This document shows positions 55,665 to 64,000 of a stretch of DNA of 64,000 nt, piece after piece. A program made the translations under genes and the position numbers. How positions within the stretch are numbered: the first letter of the stretch is position 1; every line of letters begins with the position of its first letter. The stretch comes from Rapana venosa. Taxonomy: Eukaryota; Mollusca; Gastropoda; Neogastropoda; Muricidae. The notes under the pieces were generated by a model. The model did no database searches. It worked only from the letters and a program-made list of their open reading frames with translations, and was not told the DNA's origin. The stretch covers positions 65,595,075-65,659,074 of the forward strand of contig CM054143.1 of NCBI GenBank assembly GCA_028751875.1. The letters run 5' to 3'.

Positions 55665-55780
55665 TATCTCAATCTGCAGATGCATAGTTTCAATCTGAGA
55701 TTTAAAATTTTACAAGGCGACAGCCCCGACATGGCCTCTGTGGTCGGTGGGGCTATAAACAAGAAGATTGGATTAGATGT
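55665..55780 (+). mobile_element. ATTGG-tailed short repeat, copy 14
   Basis: TTTCAATCTGAGATTTAAAA, CAAGGCGACAGCCCCGACAT, GGCCTCTGTGGTCGGTGGGG and TATAAACAAGAAGATTGGAT in order. Confidence 0.75.
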
Positions 55781-55835
55781 GCCTGTCAGTATTGTACTTG
55801 CCCTTCAGGGGATGATTAAAGTATTTTTGACTTGA

Positions 55836-56915
55836 CTCTCTCTATCACTCTCTGCTTTATCTCTATCCCTGCTCTCTCTCTCTCTCTCTCTGCTTTATCT
55901 CTATGCCTGCTCTCTCTCTCTCTCTCTCCTTGCTCTCTCCCTCTTAGGGAGAGAGAAGAGGGGAGAGAGGAGGGAGAGAGGGAGGGGATGGAGAGAGAGA
56001 AAGGGGGGGGGGTCAGGGGAAGAGGTCTGTCTCTCTCCCTCTATCTCTCTCCCCTCCCCCCTCTATCCCTGCTCTCTCTCTTTATCCCTGCTCTCTCTCT
56101 CTTTCTCTCAGGGGGAGAGTGTAGATGGGGAGAGAGAGAGAGAGGGGAGAAGGGGGGGGGGGGAGTGAGAGAGAGAGCAGGGGAAGTATCTCTCTCTCTC
56201 TCCCCCTAGTTCAGTCCCCCTGCTCTCTCTACTTCTCAGGGGGGGGGGGGGAGAGGGTGGGAGGACAAGTAAGCAGGTGGGCGGGGTGAGTGGGGGGGGG
56301 TGAGAGAGAGCCTCCCCTGGCTCTCTCCCTCCCGAGGTCTCCCCCCCCCCCCCCTTCCCTCTCTTTACCCCTGCTCTGGCTTTCTCCAATCCCCCCTCTC
56401 CCCTTGCTCTCTCTCTCTTCCCCTCTCCCCTTCCCTCTGTCCATGCTCTCTCCCTCAAAGGAAGAAAGTTGAGGAAGAGTGAGCAGGTGGGGAGAGAGAG
56501 GGAAGAGAGAGAGGGGAAGGGAGAGAGAGGGGAAGGGAGAGAGAGGAGAAGGGAAGGGGGAGAGAGAGGGAAGGGGGAGGAGAGAGAGCAGGGGAAAGGT
56601 CTCATTCTTTTTCCCCATTCTCTCCCCTCCCCCCTCTCTCCCCTCCCCTCTGTCCGTGCTCTCTCTCTAAGGAGGAGAGAGATGAAGGAAGAGTGAGCAG
56701 GTGGGGAACTCAAATATTTTAATGAGGGTAAATGGAGAGAGGGGGATGAGAGAGAGAGAGCAGAGGAAAGGTCTCTCTCCCCCTCTCTCCTCCCCCCCTC
56801 CACTCTCTACCTCCCCTCTGTCAGTGCTCTCTCCCTCTCAGGGGGAAAGAGTTGGAATAAGAGTGAGCAGGTGGGGGGAGAGAGGGGGGAGGGGACAGAG
56901 AGAGAGAGAGAGACA
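55836..56915. repeat. GA/CT-rich satellite with mirror and inverted arms
   Basis: About 1.1 kb of alternating CT-rich and GA-rich blocks. A recurring module contains TGCTCTCTCYCTC, a short spacer and GAGTGAGCAGGTGGGG, at about 56,225-56,285, 56,440-56,505, 56,655-56,710 and 56,825-56,885. Spacing is irregular (about 170-215 bp). Facing CT and GA blocks are complementary and could pair. Confidence 0.85.
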
Positions 56916-59340
56916 TTGACTGATCTTGATTTTCAAGTAGTTACAATCATTAGCATTCTTTTTTTTTTCCCACCTGGTCCTTGCCCTAAGGAGGGACCAC
57001 AATGATCAGAACCCCTCCCCCTCCCCCCCTCAGCTATTTGATTTGAGGATATAAATGAAATGAACAAAACAGAAGAAGAGCAATATAGAGAGAAAATACT
57101 GATTGCAAACTTACTCATAAAATGATGCCTAAATGATGATGAGCACAGCACAGCATACGCACATATTCAACATAGAAACCTCATCCTTTGCCGACTTAAA
57201 ACGCAGATAATGATTATAGTCCAGTAAATGAAATGAGCTGCTCTGAAGTGGGAGGGAAAGTGTCGGCCGAGGGCAGACCTCCTGCAAAGTTACCAGCACA
57301 GGAGAAGACCAGGCACACATCCCCCCCTCCCAGTGCAGGAGTGCAGAGATGACACAGTCGTGAAAAATAGAGCAGAGCAGAGAGAGAGAGAGAGAGAGAG
57401 AGAAGAGAGAGCAGGAACCTCAAAGCAGAGACAGACCTTGCTTTGCAACACATAAACATCAAAGTACATCATTTTAGAAGGCAAGAAATTCCTGTTTCAA
57501 AATCAATGTTTTCATATTCAAAGAAAACACTGCGTACACAATTATTACCAAACTAACTGATCATACATACAATATTCAAATGGAAAGAAAAAAACCATTC
57601 AAATCAAATAACAAATTTTATACATCAAGGAGTGAGAGAGAGGAACTGCAACATTCTTAGACTGTTAAGGAAAAACACACATTCGCTATCTGCTCGTAAC
57701 TCATTTCTGAGAGAGAGAGAGAACGATATTTGATAAAAGCAGGCAAAAATAAAGACTGGCCAAGCCTAGTCTTAGAATCTGAACATATGAAAAACCATAC
57801 ATGTATCAAAATGAAACAAAATGAGACAAAAGCAACTACAGTACACAGAGAGAGAGAGAGAGAGAGATGAAGGCAGGCAAGGGGGGGGGAAGAAGTTACA
57901 ACTGAGGGGAAGTAACTGCTGCAGATTTGATTTCTAAGTCCAGTTCTCTGAACCTACTGTACCACATGTCCCTGACAACAATGGGAAATGAAACCAGCAG
58001 AACTCTTCACAGACAGGGGGAGTTCCAGTTCTACATTTCTACACCAACTGGTGATGTGAACTAAAAGCACAACAAGACATGCTCTGCAGAAGCTTGTCCT
58101 CATTACTGGTCACAACACCCTGTGTTAAAGAAGAGCACTTTGACACTGCTGGTCTGAAGACTGTACGAGCATTGCTTTTACCCGCTTCACTCCTCTCTGC
58201 ATCTGAATGCATGCACATATCAAGTGAGCATGATAAAGATCCATTAGTTTATGTCGGATTTCTGTGGGTTACAGAAATACAAATAAATCTAGTAACTTGC
58301 CACTGTAAGTTGTCAACGACTAGGCGTAGGCCATAATATAGAAGATTGTGAGAGAATACTTTTCTGCACTCACAATTGAATGGTACGGGCAAAGATACAC
58401 TTACAAGTGATGAAAGGTTAGTCCCCTTAACTAGTGTAAAAATGATGAGATAAGACTAACTTGTTACAGTAAGAATGCTCTGGAACCATGTATGGTTATT
58501 GACAATGGTCAAATACAACTGGGGTATACACTGATCTACAACACACACAAGCGCTATCAGTGACAGGCGATACAGACAGACATCACACCCCTACCTGAAG
58601 ACAGAGACAGTACACAACTCGCAGAGACCAGCAAGATGTACACCTACCTCACACCTTCACTACAGCAATCGCAGGAGACCAGAGATTTTTGTTTAACCTC
58701 TTAACTGCCGAGTGCAAGTGCACCCTATAGGCCGGGGAATAAAATTCCCATGTACCTCTTACTATGTTCATGTCCCTCTTACTCAGAAATTACTGAATGA
58801 ATAATATATCGTAGATTGCTTTGAGGCAAGCTCACATTAGTAAGCATGATATTTCACTACCAAAATATATTTAAAATGTAAAAAATCGACAAAAAGTACA
58901 CTTTCTTCATCACCACTGTCATTTTGAGTACCCCCCATCTCAATATCGTCAAACACAAGACCTGGAAAAATCTGTCATTTTTAAAAAAATGCACTATATC
59001 TCCTGAATCATACATGATCGTTTTCATCACTGCCAGGATTATCTAAAGTTTTATTTGCCACTTTTTCAGCTGTGTAAAGTTATTGATACCTTCAACGAGA
59101 AGTGACAGCCATTTTGAACAAGAACTGCCCAAGCAGTCATGCATAATAACACAAAATATGAGCTAAAAAATGATTGTTTTTGCCATGGTTTTGCAGCTGG
59201 ATGTTGCCAAGCAATAGGAGTGATCGATAATTTTGGAGTTCTTTCCCTTTAACTGTAGTCAAGGAAGCTGGCTTGTTTAGTTCGGTTCGAAACCGGAAAT
59301 TTTCCGGGTTGTAGGCGTATAGAGTGCACATTTAGCCCGA
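56916..59340. other. No exon recognised; GA microsatellites
   Basis: GA repeats lie at 57,379-57,406, 57,709-57,721 and 57,849-57,867. Otherwise this is AT-rich sequence with no coding segment bounded by plausible splice sites on the minus strand. Confidence 0.45.
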
Positions 59341-59344
59341 AAAA

Positions 59345-59640
59345 TTTGCGGGGTAGGGCAGTCTAGTGGTTAAGCACACAATATCCAGAAAGGCAAACAC
59401 AATACACCAGTACCTTACAAATCAACATTGTGTTAGCAGCCATACAGGAACAGTTTAGAGGTCTACATTCAGAGACGTTCAGCTGGAGCAGACTTTAACT
59501 TGTTGAGAAGTTGTGGGGTGACAGCACTGAGGTTTTCAGGAGATGAGTGAGGGGAATCTGACAGCACTGAGGTTTTCAGGAGATGGGTGAGGGGAACCTG
59601 ACAGAGCCCATTCCTCTCTGGTAGCAGGGTGCATGCTGGG
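59345..59640. other. tRNA-like A-box fragment and a 42-bp duplication
   Basis: GCAGTCTAGTGGTTAAGCAC (59,359-59,378) resembles a SINE tRNA-like start, but no B box follows. At 59,520-59,600 a segment of about 42 bp (GACAGCACTGAGGTTTTCAG, GAGATGRGTGAGGGGAAYCT) is duplicated in tandem. On the minus strand the duplication can be read as a short frame (SPENLSAVTPQLLNKLKSAP). It has no clear donor and is not called as an exon. Confidence 0.4.
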
Positions 59641-59880
59641 TGTGGTTTTTTTTTTTTTTTTTTTTTTGCTGCCTCATCTTCTGTGACGTCCCCCGTCCTG
59701 CTGTTCCCGCGCCGCTCATTCCAATCTCCCCGCCACAGCCACACCCAGATTTGTTATGTCTCATCCCCAGAGTCGGAGGTCCACAGGGAGCCCATCACCA
59801 TCAGGCCGCCGTGGGGCCACCAGCCAGAGGGGCCCTGCACTGCTGCTGGGTCACTTTGGTGGTGTTCAGTGGTGCCTGTT

Positions 59881-59983
59881 CTGAGCTAATACGCAGGACA
59901 CCACCTACTAAGCCCCCTACTAACGACAGTATTAGCTCAGTCGCGGAGCCAGACTGAGTGAGTTGCCCACCTGAGGTGGCAAC
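59881..59983. other. Two adjacent stem-loop-forming inverted repeats
   Basis: CTGAGCTAATAC (59,881-59,892) is perfectly complementary to GTATTAGCTCAG (59,929-59,940). Immediately right, GTTGCCCACCT pairs with AGGTGGCAAC with one bulge (59,962-59,983). Confidence 0.7.
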
Positions 59984-59984
59984 C

Positions 59985-60515
59985 ACCACAACGTCCCTCA
60001 AACGCCCGTCCCCCGCGAACCTCCAACCCCAAAGGCTTTGAAACAAACTCACCACAGGCACAGAAGTGTATGGGCAAACCGAATCTGAGGTCACCATGAG
60101 ACCAGAGCAACTGGGACCACCGAATCAGAGGCAATTTTTTTAATTGCATGATGATCAATGACAATGAGGATGACGTAATTATGCTGCTGTGGAAGTGCAT
60201 ATGCTTTGAGACTACTTGACAGGGTTGTACTCTACGCTTACTATCATAATATATCCCGGCGTCAACCGGGCCCGAGAGATACAGACACCTGCAGTCTTGG
60301 TCAGGTAATTTGAGCAGCACTCTCAAACTCGCATCCGTTAAGTGGATGAAGCTCGACTGTGTGGTCCCAGTCTTCCCACTGAGCCCACAGCACACTCACT
60401 CTGGGTAGGAGCCGGCCGGAGTCCGAAAAATCCCTATGACTCTAATGGGAATCGAACCCACGACCTTCCAGTCCGTAACCCAAGGCGTTAACCACTGCGC
60501 CATGGCGGCTGGTAT
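59985..60515 (-). mobile_element. tRNA-derived SINE (second family)
   Basis: On the minus strand, 60,510-60,440 is tRNA-like. The A box TGGCGCAGTGG is at 60,502-60,492 and the B box GGTTCGATTCC at 60,458-60,448. A body of several hundred bases follows leftward with no similarity to the 16-kb SINE. The 3' end was not identified with certainty; an A/T-run at 60,138-60,147 is one candidate. Same strand as the coiled-coil gene. Confidence 0.65.
60448..60502 (-). promoter_or_regulatory. Internal polymerase III promoter boxes of the SINE
   Basis: The A box fits TRGYNNARNNG and the B box fits GGTTCGANTCC exactly, separated by 33 bases. Confidence 0.65.
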
Positions 60516-60539
60516 GCTGGGTGTGTTTGTGTTGGCCAC

Positions 60540-60700
60540 ACCACCAGTCATAGCTGGGCCCCTGGTCTGTGAGAAGTGGATGATGCGTTTTTTAACATGG
60601 CAGGAGAGTTCTGCATGTGTTCGTTCACACATGGAGTATTGGTTTAAAGTCTTGGCTAAGGACTTCCACTGGGGGCATGTAAAAGCCAAAAACCACACAA
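60540..60700 (-). mobile_element. Diverged SINE-body fragment
   Basis: AGTTCTGCATGTGTTCGTTC, ACACATGG and TTGGTTTAAAGTCT resemble the body at 16,815-16,860 in the same orientation. Neither head nor tail is present. Confidence 0.45.
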
Positions 60701-60799
60701 CAGAGATGCAGGCTAGCTCAGCTCACAGAAAATACTCTTCCAGGTGACTGTACCCAACATTTTTAGGAATACATGTTAGCACAGATGTAGCATCTGTCC

Positions 60800-61020
60800 C
60801 TCACAGACATTATATAGGAGATACCTCACAGATCTACATTTACAGAGATACATGGTTCTTTACAGATCTACATTTACAGAGATACATACAGAGACACATG
60901 GTTCTTTGCAGAGATCTACATTTACAGAGATACATGGTTCTTTACAGAGATCTACATTTACAGATATACAGCTAAGGCACCTCACAGATACAGAGCAGAT
61001 ACCTCACAGATCTACATTCA
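60800..61020. repeat. Tandem repeat of about 36 bp
   Basis: Three to four units containing CAGATCTACATTTACAGAGA and TACATGGTTCTTT, with decaying edges toward 61,020. Confidence 0.8.
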
Positions 61021-61045
61021 CTGACAGAGATAACAGGAGAGGTAC

Positions 61046-61138
61046 CTCAGCACTCAATTCTGGGGCAGAGGAGGCCTGCAATTCTTTCAGTGTGGCCTCA
61101 ACCTGTCCCTGGAAAAGCATTCTGTCATCACAAGCTTG
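61046..61138 (-). CDS. Internal 93-bp exon of the coiled-coil protein gene (candidate)
   Basis: A minus-strand frame of 31 codons, phase 0 at both ends: QACDDRMLFQGQVEATLKEL then QASSAPELSAE, ending at a GTACCT donor (61,045-61,040). The acceptor is weak (GTAAAAGAG before 61,138). An alternative acceptor inside (TGCTTTTCCAG, also phase 0) would shorten the exon by ten codons. The amphipathic heptad-like helix matches the neighbouring exons. Gene-sense upstream sequence is directly the 26-bp array, whose unit is clearly related to the acceptor flank. Confidence 0.55.
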
Positions 61139-61144
61139 CTCTTT

Positions 61145-62575
61145 TACAACAAACTATATTCTTGTTCCTCTACAAAAGGCTATATGTTCCTCTACAAAAG
61201 GCTTGTTCCTCTACAAAAGGCAACATTTTTGTTCCTCTTATTATTGTTCCTATACAAAAAGCTTGTTCCTCTACAAAAGGCTATATACTTGTTCCTCTAC
61301 AAAAGGCTTGTTCCTCTACAAAAGGCTTGTTCCTCTACAAAAGGCTACATTCTTGTTCCTCTACAAAAGGCTACATTCTTGTTCCTCTACAAAAGGCTTG
61401 TTCCTCTACAAAAGGCTATGTTCCTCTACAAAAGGCTTGTTCCTCTACTTGTTCCTCTACAAAAGGCTATGTTCCTCTACAAAAGGCTATATTCTTGTTC
61501 CTCTACAAAAGGCTATATTCTTGTTCCTCTACAAAAGGCTATATTCTTGTTCCTCTACAAAAGGCTATATTCTTGTTCCTCTACAAAAGGCTATATTCTT
61601 GTTCCTCTTATTCTTGTTCCTCTACAAAAGGCTATGTTCCTCTACAAAAGGCTATATTCTTGTTCCTCTACAAATGGCTATATTCTTGTTCCTCTACAAA
61701 AGGCTATATTCTTGTTCCTCTTATTCTTGTTCCTTTACAAAAGGATATTCTTGTTCCTCTACAAAAGGCTATATTCTTGTTCCTCTTATTCTTGTTCCTC
61801 TACAAAAGGCTATATTCTTGTTCCTCTACAAAAGGATATTCTTGTTCCTCTTATTCTTGTTCCTTTACAAAAGGCTACATTCTTGTTCCTCTACAAAAGG
61901 CTATATTCTTGAGTATTCTTGTTCCTCTACAAAAGGCTATATTCTTGAGTATTCTTGTTCCTCTACAAAAGGCTATATTCTTGTTCCTCTTATTCTTGTT
62001 CCTTTACAAAAGGCTACATTCTTGTTCCTCTACAAAAGGCTATATTCTTGAGTATTCTTGTTCCTCTACAAAAGGCTATATTCTTGTTCCTCAACAAAAG
62101 GCTATATTCTTGAGTATTCTTGTTCCTCTACAAAAGGCTATATTCTTGTTCCTCTACAAAAGGCTATATTCTTGTTCCTCTTACTCTTGTTCCTCTACAA
62201 AAGGCTATATTCTTGTTCCTCTACAAAAGGCTATATTCTTGTTCCTCTTATTCTTGTTCCTCTACAAAAGGCTATATTCTTGTTCCTCTTATTCTTGTTC
62301 CTCTACAAAAGGCTATATTCTTGTTCCTCTTATTCTTGTTCCTCTACAAAAGGCTATATTCTTGTTCCTCTACAAAAGGCTATATTCTTGTTCCTCTTAT
62401 TCTTGTTCCTCTACAAAAGGCTATATTCTTGTTCCTCTTATTCTTGTTCCTTTACAAAAGGCTATATTCTTGTTGCTCTACAAAAGGCTATATTCTTGTT
62501 CCTCTTATTCTTGTTCCTTTACAAAAGTCTATATTCTTGTTCCTTTACAAAACAACATTCTTGCCCCTCTGCAAA
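61145..62575. repeat. 26-bp minisatellite, about 50 units
   Basis: The unit is TTGTTCCTCTACAAAAGGCT plus ATATTC, with a shorter 19-bp form and interspersed TTGTTCCTCTTATTC linkers. The unit contains no plus-strand stop in any frame. All three plus-strand frames therefore stay open for hundreds of codons with the same CSSTKGYIL/VPLQKAIF/LFLYKRLYS peptides. These are by-products of the repeat, not genes. Confidence 0.97.
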
Positions 62576-62789
62576 AGGTTGTTCTTGGCTACGGAAAACA
62601 AGGGTTAGAGATGGTGCACATTACTACCAATGGCTGGCTGAAGGGGTGACAGAAAGGGAAAAAGCCTAATGGGCGAGAAGACACATTGCCTGACAACAGT
62701 AGTGACCGATTTCCCAGACTGTGTCAGCAGAACCACCACGACTGTAAAGGTGGTGAAAAGTATCTTCTGCTCTTGTTTGCTTTTTTAAC

Positions 62790-62895
62790 ACTAAGACAGC
62801 AACTATTGTTGACTGCATTATGAGTGAAAATACGTTGCACTGCCATTAAGCACCTGACAAGCTGGGCCCAATGGATCTTACTTCAGCCTGAAAAA
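62790..62895 (+). repeat. Dispersed repeat shared with 44.2 kb, copy 2
   Basis: ACAGCAACTATTGTTGACTG, GTTGCACTGCCATTAAGCAC and CTGACAAGCTGGGCCCAATG parallel 44,170-44,275. Confidence 0.6.
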
Positions 62896-63360
62896 GTACC
62901 TTGCAAGAAAAAAAAAAGTGCTGTTTACCCTTGACAAACACTTCATGTTACACCTACACTCTTTTCTCTGTCCTTATACATACACTACATGATACATCTA
63001 CACTGTGTCAGCACTCTCCTCTCTATCCATACATACACACTACGTGTTACCTTCCTAATACACACACAAGCATTACAGAGAAAAACAAATGACTTGAGCA
63101 AATATTTAAACAATAAAAAGGAAAACTATCATCCTTTCCCTTCAATGAAACAAAATGCTATACACACACAGACAAAAAGCCCCCTTCAAAAGAAAACGAA
63201 ACAAATTTGTAAAAACGAAGGGGGGGGATGACCAAAAATGCACTAAAAAGAAATGGGTTGGAGGATGCCCTACATAAAAAAAATGATGAAGGGAAACCAC
63301 CAGACTTGGCGGGGGGTGGGGGGTGGTGAAGAAAAAGGAGGAGAGGGAGGAGGATTACTG
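62896..63360. other. No exon recognised
   Basis: CA-rich patches (62,960-63,070), then a G-rich stretch leading to the donor of the 63.4-kb exon. Confidence 0.45.
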
Positions 63361-63362
63361 AC

Positions 63363-63548
63363 CAGGCGCTCGGGGTCGCCAGGAGAGGTGAGGGAGTCGG
63401 CGCGCAGGGGTCGAGAGTCGAGCTGTGAGCGCAGCGTGGTGAGGGTTTGGTCCCGGGCCTGGAGCTGCATCTCCATGTTCTGACGCAGCGCCATCTCCCG
63501 CTCCAGCTCCCCACGCAGCCGCACGTTGTCCTTCTGCAGGTTGCTCAG
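63363..63548 (-). CDS. 186-bp exon of the coiled-coil protein gene (candidate)
   Basis: The minus-strand acceptor TGTGTTTCTCAG precedes 63,548 and the donor GTCAGT follows 63,363. The 62 codons are phase 0 at both ends. LSNLQKDNVRLRGELEREMA and LRQNMEMQLQARDQTLTTLR form a classic heptad pattern, followed by a less structured Ser/Pro/Asp stretch (SLTSPGDPERL). High GC and third-position bias set it apart from the flanks. This is the most 5' exon visible; the rest of the gene lies beyond the right edge. Product family not identified. Confidence 0.75.
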
Positions 63549-63556
63549 CTGAGAAA

Positions 63557-63805
63557 CACAAACACCATCATCATCATCGTCATCACTGTGATGAAACACC
63601 GACACCAGCACACCACATCATCACCACTGTCATGAAACACAGACACCATCATCACCATCATCGTCATCACTGTGATGAAACACAGACACCAGCACACCAC
63701 ACCATCATCACTGTGATGAAACACAGACACCAGCACACCACATCATCATCACTGTTATGAAAACACAGAAACCAGCACACCACACCATCATCACTGTCAT
63801 GGTGT
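63557..63805. repeat. Tandem repeat of about 45-65 bp (ATC-rich)
   Basis: Four to five units of CATCATCACTGTGATGAAAC, ACAGACACCAGCACACCACA, starting nine bases upstream (gene sense) of the 63.4-kb exon. Confidence 0.9.
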
Positions 63806-63854
63806 CGGTGAAGGAACAAATATTATCACACAAATTGTGAGAGCACATGAAGTG

Positions 63855-64000
63855 ATAGTTTGGTGATCTAGCACTACCTGGCTCACTTACAAAGCCAGAG
63901 AGGTTGCTGGTTCCCACGTCACTGGACTCTGAGTGGTGGTCTAGGTACTAGTTTTCCAGCTGAGGCCATGAACATCACTGGACCCTGAGTGGTGGCCTAG
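63855..64000 (+). mobile_element. SINE remnant and start of another SINE head at the window edge
   Basis: CACTGGACTCTGAGTGGTGG at 63,920 and CACTGGACCCTGAGTGGTGG at 63,976 repeat the same motif. The window ends in GTGGTGGCCTAG, the beginning of a tRNA-like A-box region (TGGCCTAGTGG-type) as I recall it from gastropod SINEs. The rest is outside the window. Confidence 0.4.

Noticed and set aside
59640..59880. GC-rich segment as an additional exon
   Set aside because: Both strands give short open readings but no consistent acceptor/donor pair in phase 0, and the T-run at 59,646-59,667 argues for a retroposed or repetitive origin.
61090..62649. Plus-strand 519-codon open frame across the 26-bp array
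   Set aside because: All three plus-strand frames are open with the same repeating peptides because the unit has no stop triplet. It is a satellite by-product antisense to the candidate gene.

Overview
This window looks like non-coding, repeat-dominated DNA from an animal nuclear genome. It is most likely a mollusc, and probably a marine gastropod. The basis is several clades of decayed non-LTR retrotransposons, tRNA-derived SINEs with the A/B-box heads and tails I associate with gastropods, dense microsatellites and minisatellites, and GT-AG bounded coding exons. No bacterial or organellar gene organisation is visible. The species call is inference; the repeat-rich eukaryotic nature is seen directly.

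Layout. 1-7 kb: fragments of L2-like, CR1-like and Tx1/L1-like LINEs, all on the minus strand, with SINEs and a 50-bp minisatellite. 7.1-7.6 kb: a minisatellite with long and short units. 7.6-10 kb: no gene seen. 10-16 kb: two L2-like LINEs with a possible ORF1 fragment between them. 15.8-17 kb: an inverted pair of SINEs that share a body but have different 3' tails. 17.8-23.8 kb: a nearly complete but inactivated CR1-type LINE with ORF1 (coiled coil plus SGNH-esterase-like domain) and ORF2 (endonuclease plus RT). 25.9-27.75 kb: a 30-bp-class minisatellite. 29.2-31.9 kb: an RTE-type LINE whose middle is replaced by homopolymer-rich, probably erroneous sequence. 34.4-36.3 kb: an RNase H-bearing LINE remnant. 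37.1-40.7 kb: the most complete L2-like LINE. 41.5-43 kb: two further LINE scraps. 43-48 kb: a cluster of a short repeat ending in ATTGG repeats.

46.4-63.6 kb holds the only host-gene candidate. Four coding exons on the minus strand, all phase 0 (62, 31, 31 and 33 codons plus stop), encode the C-terminal part of an unrecognised coiled-coil protein. Its introns consist largely of minisatellites (95, 31, 38, 38/42, TG-rich, GA/CT, about 36 and 26 bp units), and tandem repeats lie next to the splice sites of the three internal exons.

How the parts relate. The L2-like LINEs share their 3' end with a tRNA-derived SINE, as in a LINE/SINE parasite pair, and they carry a CA microsatellite inside their 3' UTR. 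Almost all recognisable LINEs lie on the minus strand, while all 14 recognised copies of the ATTGG-tailed repeat lie on the plus strand. No element retains an intact reading frame, so all mobile elements here appear dead.
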